Assembly (NCBI GenBank): GCA_016934095.1 | Contig: JAFGTO010000519.1 | Location: forward strand, 1 to 8,973 | Length of the DNA stretch: 8,973 nt | Direction: 5' to 3' | From: Candidatus Glassiibacteriota bacterium | GTDB lineage: Bacteria > Gemmatimonadota > Glassbacteria > GWA2-58-10 | Part shown: positions 1 to 6,364 of the stretch, in pieces | Layout: every line of letters starts with the position of its first letter | Position numbering within the stretch: the first letter of the stretch is position 1 | The notes under the pieces: generated by a model | The model's input: only the letters and a program-made list of their open reading frames with translations | Database searches by the model: none | Told to the model about the DNA's origin: nothing | Made by a program: the position numbers and the translations under genes

Positions 1-1597
1 CTATGGAGTCATCAACCCCGCGGCGGTTTTCGAGCTGATCCCGGCCCCCGCCGTCCCGGTGCTCTACACCAAGAGGGTGGAGACCGATGAGAGCGCCGGC
101 GGCAACGGCAACGGTTACCTCGAGCCCGGCGAGACAGTCCTGATCAAAGTGCCGGTCTTCAACTCCGGCGCTCCGGTCTACGGTGTCTCGGCGAAGCTGC
201 GCACCGAAAACCCCTCAGCGGTGCTGATCGACAGCACCGCTTTCTACGGCGACATCGGGCAGCTCGGGGGGGCGGTCAACGATGACGACCCGTTCGTTTT
301 CCGTCTCCTGCCGGCAGCACCCCCCGGCAGCCAATTGCTTTTCTATGTCGAGCTGACCTCCGGCGCAGGGGATCTGGTCAAGAGTCTGCAGGTGGCTTTG
401 CCCATCGCCCCGGCGGTGGAGGACCTGGCTTACCACGATGCCGGCAGCTTCATCTTCAGTTTCACCAACTACGGCCAGTTCGGCGGCAACATCGGCCAGA
501 CCAGCGCCGGCCTGGGCCTGCGCTATCCCAGAGAGGCCTCCTATACCATGCTTTACCGCGGCGCGCTGCTGGTGGGCACCAGCTCGCTCAAGGTCTCGGA
601 TGGGATTGCGGACTTCGATTTCGCCCCCGGGCCCGGCGGGCCGATCAAGCTCTTCACCGACAACCCCCGGGCCGACCAGGTGGGCGAAGCCTACATCCGG
701 GAAAAGAGCGAGGGGTCGTTCAACGCCATCGGGGTGAGGATCAAACAGACCACCCTGGCCTGGTCCGAGCCGCCGAACGATGATTTCGTGATCCTCGAAT
801 ACCGGGTGCTCAACCCGCACCCGGCCACCCTGAAAAACCTGTACATAGGACTTTATGCGGACTGGGACATCCCCGACTCCCTGCCCAGCCGCAACGCGGT
901 GGGCTACGATCAGACCCTGAGCCTGGGATTCATCTACAACCCGGTCGAGCCGCAGTTCGGCTACGGCGGCCTGGCCCTGGTCTCCGACCACGATGTTTCC
1001 GGGCACCGGGCGGTGCGTAACTCGCGCTACATCCACCAGGGCTACTCGGACAACGTAGCTTTCGGCTTCATGAGCGGCGGCCTGGTCAGGGCGGTAGCGG
1101 ACTCCCTGGATGACTGGTCGGAGATCCTGGCCAGCGGGCCGCATACCATCGCCCCCGGCGACTCGGTTACCGTGGCCTGGGCCGTGCTGGTGGGCGACGA
1201 CCGGGAAGACCTGATCGCCAATGCCCTGGCCGCAGGAGCCGCCTACCGTCAGAGCCTGACCCTGGCCGCCGTGTCCCGCGGGCCGGAACCTGGCCGGCCC
1301 GGGCTGCCCGCAGCCTTCTCCCTGGCCCAGAACCGCCCGAACCCTTTCAACCCCAGCACCACGATCGAATACTCCCTGCCGTCCGGCTCGAACGAGCTGC
1401 AGGTGAGTCTGACTGTATTCAACCTGCGCGGGGCCGTGGTTGCCGTGTTGGTTTATGGCCTCCAGTCCCCGGGAAGCTACTCTGCGACCTGGGACGGCAC
1501 CGACCTCAGGGGCCGGCCCCTGCCGAGCGGGGTCTACTTCTACCGCCTGCAGGCCGGAAATTTCAGCGCAGTGCGCAAAATGGTACTGGTAAAATGA
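1..1597 (+). CDS. C-terminal part of a secreted multidomain protein (probable S8 peptidase) with T9SS type A / FlgD-like sorting domain; 5' end outside window
   Basis: The frame is open from base 2 and gives 531 residues; the true start lies upstream. The first residues, YGVINPAAVFELI, resemble the last helix of subtilisin-family (S8) peptidase domains, so the missing part may be a serine protease; this is inference, as no catalytic residue is visible. Residues about 26-140 form an Ig-like module opening with the acidic, Gly-rich GNGNGYLEPGETV signature common in secreted FCB-group proteins. Residues about 140-420 are a beta-rich region (FTNYGQFGG, NLYIGLYADWD, DDWSEIL) of a type I associate with the same secreted proteins but cannot name. 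Residues 436-531 (bases 1307-1594) are the sorting domain: AQNRPNPFNPSTTIEYSLP, a WDGTDLRGRPLPSGVYFYRL core and a basic KMVLVK end. In T9SS bacteria this domain directs export and is cleaved. The stop overlaps the next gene's start (ATGA). Confidence 0.88.
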   Translation, partial: YGVINPAAVFELIPAPAVPVLYTKRVETDESAGGNGNGYLEPGETVLIKVPVFNSGAPVYGVSAKLRTENPSAVLIDSTAFYGDIGQLGGAVNDDDPFVFRLLPAAPPGSQLLFYVELTSGAGDLVKSLQVALPIAPAVEDLAYHDAGSFIFSFTNYGQFGGNIGQTSAGLGLRYPREASYTMLYRGALLVGTSSLKVSDGIADFDFAPGPGGPIKLFTDNPRADQVGEAYIREKSEGSFNAIGVRIKQTTLAWSEPPNDDFVILEYRVLNPHPATLKNLYIGLYADWDIPDSLPSRNAVGYDQTLSLGFIYNPVEPQFGYGGLALVSDHDVSGHRAVRNSRYIHQGYSDNVAFGFMSGGLVRAVADSLDDWSEILASGPHTIAPGDSVTVAWAVLVGDDREDLIANALAAGAAYRQSLTLAAVSRGPEPGRPGLPAAFSLAQNRPNPFNPSTTIEYSLPSGSNELQVSLTVFNLRGAVVAVLVYGLQSPGSYSATWDGTDLRGRPLPSGVYFYRLQAGNFSAVRKMVLVK

Positions 1598-2571
1598 GCA
1601 GAAGCCGGCTTCTTAAATACATTTATACCCTCCTGCTGCCAGCGCTGGCCAGCCTGTTGACCGGCTGCAGCGATAAGGGATCTACCTCGGTCGATACCGA
1701 TGTCGTTACCGATCCATACCCCCTGGCTGTCGGCAACTACTGGGAGTACCGCCTGACCCAGAGTATCTTTGTCGAGTCGAACTCGGACAGCCTGCCCGAC
1801 TGGTCGCTCAGCTCGACCGGCAGTCAGCGCGTGTCCATCACCCGGACCGAGTCCATTACCGGGGATGAAGCTTTCGGGGTCAGCCACCACCACGTGATGG
1901 GCTACCTCGCCGACCCCCTGAGTGCAGACACCACTGTCGAGGTCCACTACCTGGCGCCCAGGGGCGACCGTATCCTTTTGAAAGGCATCCTGACCACCTA
2001 CAACACCGGCGGGTTCATCCCGTTCAGCCTGGACAGCGGAGCCGAGCGCCTGGTCGCGCGGGTCGGGGCGGCCGGCAGCGGCAGGTACATACCCCTGACC
2101 AGGCTGGCCCGCCAGCTCCTGGAACCGGTGCCGGCGGCTTTCAGCGCCTCGCGGCTGGATGCCCTGCTGGCCAGCGATGGCGTGGTCAACCTCGACGAGT
2201 TCTTCTCTTACGAGAAGGATTACCTGTTCGTCTTTAACGAGCTTTTCAAGGGCAGGCACTGGGTCTCGGTAGAGGCAGGGGGCGTGGGGGGGGTGGACAT
2301 CTCGCAGAAGGTGACCAACATCCTGCCCTCGCTCTCCGGGTTCGAGGGGCCGATCGCCGAAGTCGAGATGTACAACACTTTTGTCGATTACGCAGCCAGC
2401 GAGCAATACAAGATACGCTACTACTACAAGAGCGGCGTGGGAATAATCCAGGCGGAGCTCTCGGACCCCGAATTCTTCATCTGGCTGACCCTGCCCAACG
2501 GGGAGATACTTTTCCTGGGTATCGGCCGGTGGACCGTGATCAAGGAGCTGACCGGCTACCAGGTCAAGTGA
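1594..2571 (+). CDS. Predicted lipoprotein of unknown function
   Basis: A 325-residue protein. The N-terminus is a clear type II signal peptide: basic MSRSRLLK, a hydrophobic stretch at about 9-22, and lipobox L22-T-G-C25. The mature protein would start at Cys25 followed by Ser-Asp; with no Asp at +2 there is no classical inner-membrane retention signal, so the outer membrane is likely. The mature part begins with YPLAVGNYWEYRL, a phrase seen in many uncharacterised lipoproteins, and ends with a beta-rich region (IRYYYKSGVGIIQAEL). I recognise no enzyme motif. The ATG overlaps the preceding stop by 4 bp and no Shine-Dalgarno is visible (upstream bases are tactggtaaa), so translation is probably coupled to the secreted protein. 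A partner or surface-anchoring role for that protein is only a guess. The start is supported by the immediate signal peptide. Confidence 0.85.
   Translation: MSRSRLLKYIYTLLLPALASLLTGCSDKGSTSVDTDVVTDPYPLAVGNYWEYRLTQSIFVESNSDSLPDWSLSSTGSQRVSITRTESITGDEAFGVSHHHVMGYLADPLSADTTVEVHYLAPRGDRILLKGILTTYNTGGFIPFSLDSGAERLVARVGAAGSGRYIPLTRLARQLLEPVPAAFSASRLDALLASDGVVNLDEFFSYEKDYLFVFNELFKGRHWVSVEAGGVGGVDISQKVTNILPSLSGFEGPIAEVEMYNTFVDYAASEQYKIRYYYKSGVGIIQAELSDPEFFIWLTLPNGEILFLGIGRWTVIKELTGYQVK
2549..2566 (-). terminator. Possible hairpin downstream of the minus-strand operon (weak)
   Basis: On the minus strand this is TGACC, a bulged T, GG, loop TAG, CC, GGTCA: seven base pairs with one bulge. It begins 20 bases past the stop of the PF04008 gene and lies inside the 3' end of the convergent lipoprotein gene. 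No U-tract follows (GCTCCTTGATC), so it is not a canonical intrinsic terminator. It could be coincidental or a 3'-end stabilising structure. Confidence 0.2.
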
Positions 2572-2585
2572 GGATTATCCGCAGC

Positions 2586-3068
2586 TCAGCGCTTGTAGCC
2601 GATCTTGCGCAGGAACTCCCTGCGAACTTTCTGGTCCTGTTCCGTCTCCACACCCAGCGGCCCCTCCCCATCCACCACGCCGACCACTCCCCGACCCTGT
2701 GAGCTCTCGGCCACGATCACCTCGACCGGGTTGGCGGTGGCGCAGTAGATCCTGCAGACCTCTGGGCAGTCCTTGATCCCGCCCAGCACGTTGATCGGGA
2801 AACCCTCGCGCATCAGGACCACGAAGGTGTGTCCCGCACCGATGGCCAGGGCATTGGCCACGGCCGCATCGGTCAGCTCCCTGTCGTTGCCGTCCCAGCG
2901 GACCAGACGCTCCTGGCTGGCCTCGCAAAAGGCGATGCCGAAACGGATGGCGGGGTGGCTGCAGGCGAAGACCTCGTACAAGTCCTCGACGGTCTTGATA
3001 AAGTGGGTGTGCCCGATAATGATGTTGGCCTCGGAGGGTATCTCCATTTTCACCGGGGTCAGGGTCAT
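2586..3068 (-). CDS. Adenosine-specific kinase family protein (PF04008, formerly DUF355)
   Basis: A 160-residue protein that matches the whole length of a small, highly conserved family of archaea and diverse bacteria. Family hallmarks in order are IIIGHTHFIKTVEDLYEV (16-33), FGIAFCEAS (43-51), IGAGHTFVVLMR (76-87), PINVLGGIKDCPEVCRIYCA (91-110), ATANPVEVIVAE (110-121), GRGVVGVVDG (125-134) and a terminal IGYKR. The name rests on structural work on a Pyrobaculum aerophilum member described as binding adenosine nucleosides and carrying a stable phosphohistidine; the physiological role is poorly known. His80 of the GAGH motif is an attractive conserved histidine, but I cannot prove it is the phosphorylated one. 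An open frame runs further upstream, but the ATG at 3068 is preceded by a strong ribosome site (GGGAGG, 5 nt spacer) and fits the family N-terminus. It is the last gene of the operon, 11 bp after the pgsA-like gene. Confidence 0.92.
   Translation of the reverse strand: MTLTPVKMEIPSEANIIIGHTHFIKTVEDLYEVFACSHPAIRFGIAFCEASQERLVRWDGNDRELTDAAVANALAIGAGHTFVVLMREGFPINVLGGIKDCPEVCRIYCATANPVEVIVAESSQGRGVVGVVDGEGPLGVETEQDQKVRREFLRKIGYKR
2608..2624 (+). terminator. Possible hairpin downstream of the plus-strand lipoprotein gene (weak)
   Basis: CGCAGG, a five-base loop AACTC, then CCTGCG: a perfect six-base-pair GC-rich stem starting 37 bases after the lipoprotein stop. It is followed by GAACTTTCTGG, which has only a three-T run. 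It lies within the last codons of the convergent PF04008 gene, so coding constraint could also explain it. Canonical terminator strength is doubtful. Confidence 0.22.
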
Positions 3069-3073
3069 GCTTT

Positions 3074-3079
3074 CCTCCC
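3074..3079 (-). promoter_or_regulatory. Strong ribosome binding site of the PF04008 gene
   Basis: Minus strand reads TAA GGGAGG AAAGC ATG: the upstream gene's stop codon abuts a near-perfect Shine-Dalgarno, five bases before the ATG at 3068. This is the best ribosome site in the operon and fixes the start against the longer open frame. It suggests the last gene is independently and well translated. Confidence 0.85.
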
Positions 3080-3763
3080 TTAGACTTGGCTTCCGGTAGC
3101 GTCGCGGTCGGCCACGGCGGCCCGGGTCTCTTCCGGGGCTCCGGCCTCGAGTTTCCTGTGCCTGCGCTGGTGGCGCTGGTGTGTCCTGACGTAGCGGAAG
3201 ATGATCACGCCGTAGCTCAGCGAGGAAACGGCCATCAGGGCCAGGACCGCCCACTCGAAGCTGAAGCGCCAGCCCAGGCGCAGGGTGTAGGCGGCAATCA
3301 GCACCGCCACGCTGAACGAGTACAGCTTGCCCCAGAAGTTCGAGGGGAAAACGATCTTGTAGTGGCGGATGAGGAACGCCCCGACCAGGAAGATGGCCGT
3401 GTCCCGCGCCAGGATCAGGACCACCAGCCATAGCGGGAAACCGCGCAGGGTGATCAGGAAGATGACTATGGCCCCCATGCAGAGCTTGTCAGCCAGGGGA
3501 TCGAGTATCTTGCCGAAGCTGGAGATGGTCTTGCGGCTGCGGGCCAGCAGGCCGTCCAGGATATCGGTGGCGGCGGCCAGCAGCATCAGGCCGCAGGCCC
3601 AGTAGTCGCCGGCCTGGGTGCCACGGGTCAGGCTGTAGTAGATAAAGGGCAGCAGCAGCACGCGCAGCAGCGAGAGGAAGTTGGAGAGCGTGAAGATGTT
3701 CAGCTCCCTGATCCGCGTATAGGGTATGGGTACTTTCCTGCTGTGTTTTAGCTCCACACTCAT
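3080..3763 (-). CDS. pgsA: CDP-alcohol phosphatidyltransferase, probably phosphatidylglycerophosphate synthase-like
   Basis: A 227-residue integral membrane enzyme. It carries the full family signature D67-x2-D70-G71-x2-A74-R75-x8-G84-x3-D88-x3-D92, which binds metal and the CDP-alcohol. Hydrophobic segments lie at about 28-44, 54-66, 94-106, 110-120, 122-132, 146-162 and 170-190; the basic tail (RTHQRHQRRHRK) is probably cytoplasmic. The N-terminal NIFTLSNFLSLLRVLLLPF and the later ARD and WGKLYSF motifs resemble PgsA, which transfers phosphatidyl from CDP-diacylglycerol to glycerol 3-phosphate. However, the usual GKxKT motif appears as GKLYS, so the acceptor alcohol is less certain than the family. 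The tail beyond about residue 195 is a polar extension of no known function. The ATG overlaps the recN stop by 4 bp (ATGA), indicating translational coupling; GAAGGGAAGCC precedes it as a modest ribosome site. Confidence 0.87.
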   Translation of the reverse strand: MSVELKHSRKVPIPYTRIRELNIFTLSNFLSLLRVLLLPFIYYSLTRGTQAGDYWACGLMLLAAATDILDGLLARSRKTISSFGKILDPLADKLCMGAIVIFLITLRGFPLWLVVLILARDTAIFLVGAFLIRHYKIVFPSNFWGKLYSFSVAVLIAAYTLRLGWRFSFEWAVLALMAVSSLSYGVIIFRYVRTHQRHQRRHRKLEAGAPEETRAAVADRDATGSQV

Positions 3764-5490
3764 GGCTTCCCTTCTTCCGGATGCTCCAGCAGCTGGCGCG
3801 CATGGGCCAGCGACAGCTCGCTCTCCGCATCGCCCCCCAGCATGCGGGCGATTTCCGCGGGACGCTCTTCGACAGCCAGGGTCCGCACCACGGTCTCGGT
3901 CCTGTCGCCGTCCGAGGACTTTTCCACCACCAGGTGGGTGTCCGCGCAGCGGGCGATCTGGGCCAGGTGGGTCACCACCAGCACCTGGTGGCTGCCGGCG
4001 ACCTCGCCGAGGTAGCTCCCCACCATCCTGCCCACCTTGCCGCCGATCCCGCTGTCCACCTCATCGAAAAGCATGGTCGAGGGGGCCTCCACTGCGGCCA
4101 GCACGCTCCTGATAGCCAGCATCACCCTGGAAAGCTCCCCGCCGGAGGCCACTTTCGACAAGGGCATCAGCGGCACGCCGGGGTTGGTGCTCAGCAGGAA
4201 AGTAACCCGGTCCGCACCGGTGTTCAAATAACCGGGGGCGCTTTCCCGGCCGGGTGAGACACTGTCGAAATCCACCCTGAACTGCCCCCGGCCCATGGCC
4301 AAGCCGGACAGGCGTGCGCTCACCTCTTTTTCCAGCCCGGCGGCTGCGGCTTTCCGCTCGGCGGTCAGCCCGGCGGCCGCCCGGTCCGCCTCGGCTGAGA
4401 GCTCCTGCAGCCGGGCGCGCAGCCCATCCAGCTCCGCTTCGCCCTGCTCGGTCTGTTTAAGCTTCTTTTCCAGGGCCTCCCGGAAAGCGAGCACCTCGTC
4501 CAGGGTGGAGCCGTATTTCTTTTTCAGCTTGAAAAGGCTGTCCAGCCGGCTGCGCACCTCCTCGAGACGGGCGGGGTCGTGCTCCACCCTGCCGGCCAGC
4601 TCGCGCAGGGAGGCGCAGACTTCCTCGAGCAGGAACCGCGCCTCATCGAACTGCGCCAGGGGCCCAACGGCCCTGGCAGTCATCCCGGCCAGCGCTTCGA
4701 ACTGCCTGCGCAGCGAGCCCAGGCTCCCCAGTACCGGTTCCATTGGCAGTCCCGAAGCGTCGAACCCTCCCAGGTCCCCCCCCTCCAGCCCGGAGGTGAG
4801 CATTGCCAGGGCCTGCTGGATCTTCTCTGAGTTCTCCAGCAGCCGCCGCTCCTCCTCCAGCCGCTCATCCTCGCCGGGCTTGGGGTCGGCCCTGTCTATC
4901 TCCTCGGCCTGGAAGCGCATCAGCTCCATCTCGCCGCGGAAGCGCTCGAGCCTCTCCTGCATCCCGGCGAGCATTGACTCACACTCCCTGCGCCGGGCCA
5001 GGATGCCGGTAAAACTCGCCCGCAGGCCCTCCAGGCGGCCGTAGGCATCCAGGATCCCGAGCTGGCTGGCCGGCTTGACCAGGAGCTGGTGCTCCTGCTG
5101 GCCGAGAATCTCGATCAATTCTTCGCCGAGCTGCCTGAGGGTGGCGAGGTTGGCCATGCGGTCGCTGATAAAGCAGCGGCTGCGCCCTGCGGATGAGATC
5201 TCGCGGCGGACGACCAGCTCCTCTCCGCCCTGCTCGTCGATCAGCCCCAGCTCCGCCAGCCTGGCGCTCTTGGTTCCGGACAGGCGGAACAGGCCCTCGA
5301 CGACCGCTTTCTCGGCTCCCCGGCGGATCAGCTCGGGCGAGGCTTCACCGCCCAGCAGCAGGCCCAGCGCCCCGAGCAGGATCGACTTCCCGGCCCCGGT
5401 CTCTCCCGAGATGACATTCAGGTGCTCCCCGAACTCGATCTCCACCCTGCCGAACAGCACGTAGTCGGTAACTCGTAAAACCTGTATCAT
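3760..5490 (-). CDS. recN: DNA repair protein RecN
   Basis: A 576-residue SMC-like ATPase of normal family length, acting in the cytoplasm on double-strand breaks. The N-terminal head carries Walker A GETGAGKS (29-36) after the typical LNVISGET lead-in. RecN-specific sequence follows (SRCFISDRMANLATLRQLG at about 104-122 and GQQEHQLL at 130-137). Residues about 150-395 are Glu/Arg/Leu-rich coiled coil. The C-terminal head has KVASGGELSRVMLAI (446-460, ABC signature), Walker B LFDEVDSGIGG (474-484) and the H-loop VTHLAQIA (His508). All key residues are intact. It begins 7 bp after the nadK stop; the nearest purine-rich site (GAGAGGAA) is unusually far from the ATG (about 13 nt), so translation may depend on termination of nadK. 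RecN is often SOS-controlled, but I saw no LexA-like operator at this start, and the gene sits mid-operon with metabolic genes. Confidence 0.97.
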   Translation of the reverse strand: MIQVLRVTDYVLFGRVEIEFGEHLNVISGETGAGKSILLGALGLLLGGEASPELIRRGAEKAVVEGLFRLSGTKSARLAELGLIDEQGGEELVVRREISSAGRSRCFISDRMANLATLRQLGEELIEILGQQEHQLLVKPASQLGILDAYGRLEGLRASFTGILARRRECESMLAGMQERLERFRGEMELMRFQAEEIDRADPKPGEDERLEEERRLLENSEKIQQALAMLTSGLEGGDLGGFDASGLPMEPVLGSLGSLRRQFEALAGMTARAVGPLAQFDEARFLLEEVCASLRELAGRVEHDPARLEEVRSRLDSLFKLKKKYGSTLDEVLAFREALEKKLKQTEQGEAELDGLRARLQELSAEADRAAAGLTAERKAAAAGLEKEVSARLSGLAMGRGQFRVDFDSVSPGRESAPGYLNTGADRVTFLLSTNPGVPLMPLSKVASGGELSRVMLAIRSVLAAVEAPSTMLFDEVDSGIGGKVGRMVGSYLGEVAGSHQVLVVTHLAQIARCADTHLVVEKSSDGDRTETVVRTLAVEERPAEIARMLGGDAESELSLAHARQLLEHPEEGKP

Positions 5491-5497
5491 GCTTTTT

Positions 5498-6364
5498 TCA
5501 GTTCCTCTCCCGCTCTCCCCACTTCAGCTTGCTGCGCAGCCGGAAGAAGAAAGACCCCTCGAACGGCTTGACCAGCCTGGTGACGTGCGAGGCCCGGCCG
5601 ATAACGATCGTGTCCTCCTCGCTGATACTGCAGGACTCCTGACCGTCCACGGTAAGCTGCACGTCCCGGTGCGAGGACCGCTCGGAGACCGTAATGGGGA
5701 TTTCCACCGGCACGACCAGCGGCCGCACCGCCAGGGTGTGGGGACAGATTGGAGTGATGGCGACGGCTTGCATCAAGGGAAACAGGATAGGCCCGCCCGC
5801 GGAAAGAGAATAGGCAGTGGATCCGGTGGGTGTGGAGATAATCACTCCATCGGCCGGGAACACCCCGACCAGCTCATCCCCGGCTTTCAGGTCGATCACT
5901 ATCGGCCGGGTCAGCGACCCCTTGTGCAGGACAAAGTCGTTAAGAGCGGTGTAGCGCCGCTCCTCTGCCCCGGGGCCGATAATTTCGGCTGCGAGCACCA
6001 TCCGCTCCTCGGTCTGGTAATCCCCGGCGAGGATGCGGTCCAGGTCGCCGATGAACTCCCCGATGCTGCTGCTGGTGAGGAAGCCGAAATGGCCCATGTT
6101 GACCCCGAAGATGGGCAGCTCGGACTCTCCTACCAGGCGCGCCGCCGAAAGCACTGTCCCGTCCCCGCCGAGCGCGATCATCATCGAGACCTCCGGCGGG
6201 ACACCTGAGTCGTCCAGTACCGGCAGCTGCCGCTGGCGGATCAGCGGCACCAGGTCCCTGTAAACCCAGACCCCGACACCTTTGCCGAGCAGGTGGTCCA
6301 GGCACCGGTTAAGCTGGAGCTCGGCGCCCTTATGGAAGATGTTGGCCTTTAACGCTATGTTCAT
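5498..6364 (-). CDS. nadK: NAD kinase (ATP/polyphosphate-dependent)
   Basis: A 288-residue cytosolic enzyme that phosphorylates NAD to NADP. Motifs are in the expected order: N-terminal strand MNIALKANIF; GGDGT at 66-70 with catalytic Asp68; FGVNMGHFGFLT (86-97); LND (141-143), in place of the more usual NE pair; TPTGSTAYSLSAGGPI (178-193); RPLVVP (214-219); VDGQ (239-242) and a C-terminal FFFRLRSKLKWGER. Length and domain order are normal. The start at 6364 lies inside dxs, giving a 35 bp overlap, but it is needed for the first beta strand and nothing closer fits. No good Shine-Dalgarno precedes the ATG (ctaccggcgagcgcatgg), so translational coupling to dxs is likely. It supplies NADPH for, among others, DXR, the step after DXS. 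Confidence 0.97.
   Translation of the reverse strand: MNIALKANIFHKGAELQLNRCLDHLLGKGVGVWVYRDLVPLIRQRQLPVLDDSGVPPEVSMMIALGGDGTVLSAARLVGESELPIFGVNMGHFGFLTSSSIGEFIGDLDRILAGDYQTEERMVLAAEIIGPGAEERRYTALNDFVLHKGSLTRPIVIDLKAGDELVGVFPADGVIISTPTGSTAYSLSAGGPILFPLMQAVAITPICPHTLAVRPLVVPVEIPITVSERSSHRDVQLTVDGQESCSISEEDTIVIGRASHVTRLVKPFEGSFFFRLRSKLKWGERERN

Noticed and set aside
215..1144. Long minus-strand open frame opposite the secreted protein
   Set aside because: Antisense shadow in high-GC DNA: the plus frame has domain motifs and a proper C-terminal sorting domain, while the antisense protein has no recognisable motif or ribosome site.
1540..2406. Long minus-strand open frame opposite the lipoprotein gene
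   Set aside because: Its product has no recognisable domain and it runs across the junction of two well-supported plus-strand genes.
3069..3431. N-terminal extension of the PF04008 protein in the same open frame (about 121 extra residues)
   Set aside because: The extension is the out-of-frame reading of the pgsA-like 3' end; the strong ribosome site and the family N-terminus place the start at 3068.
4295..5044. Plus-strand Ser/Arg/Pro-rich open frame opposite recN
   Set aside because: Composition typical of an antisense frame of a Glu/Leu/Arg-rich coiled coil; recN is intact with all ATPase motifs.
5489..6208. Plus-strand open frame opposite nadK
   Set aside because: No motif, and nadK on the other strand carries all family signatures.
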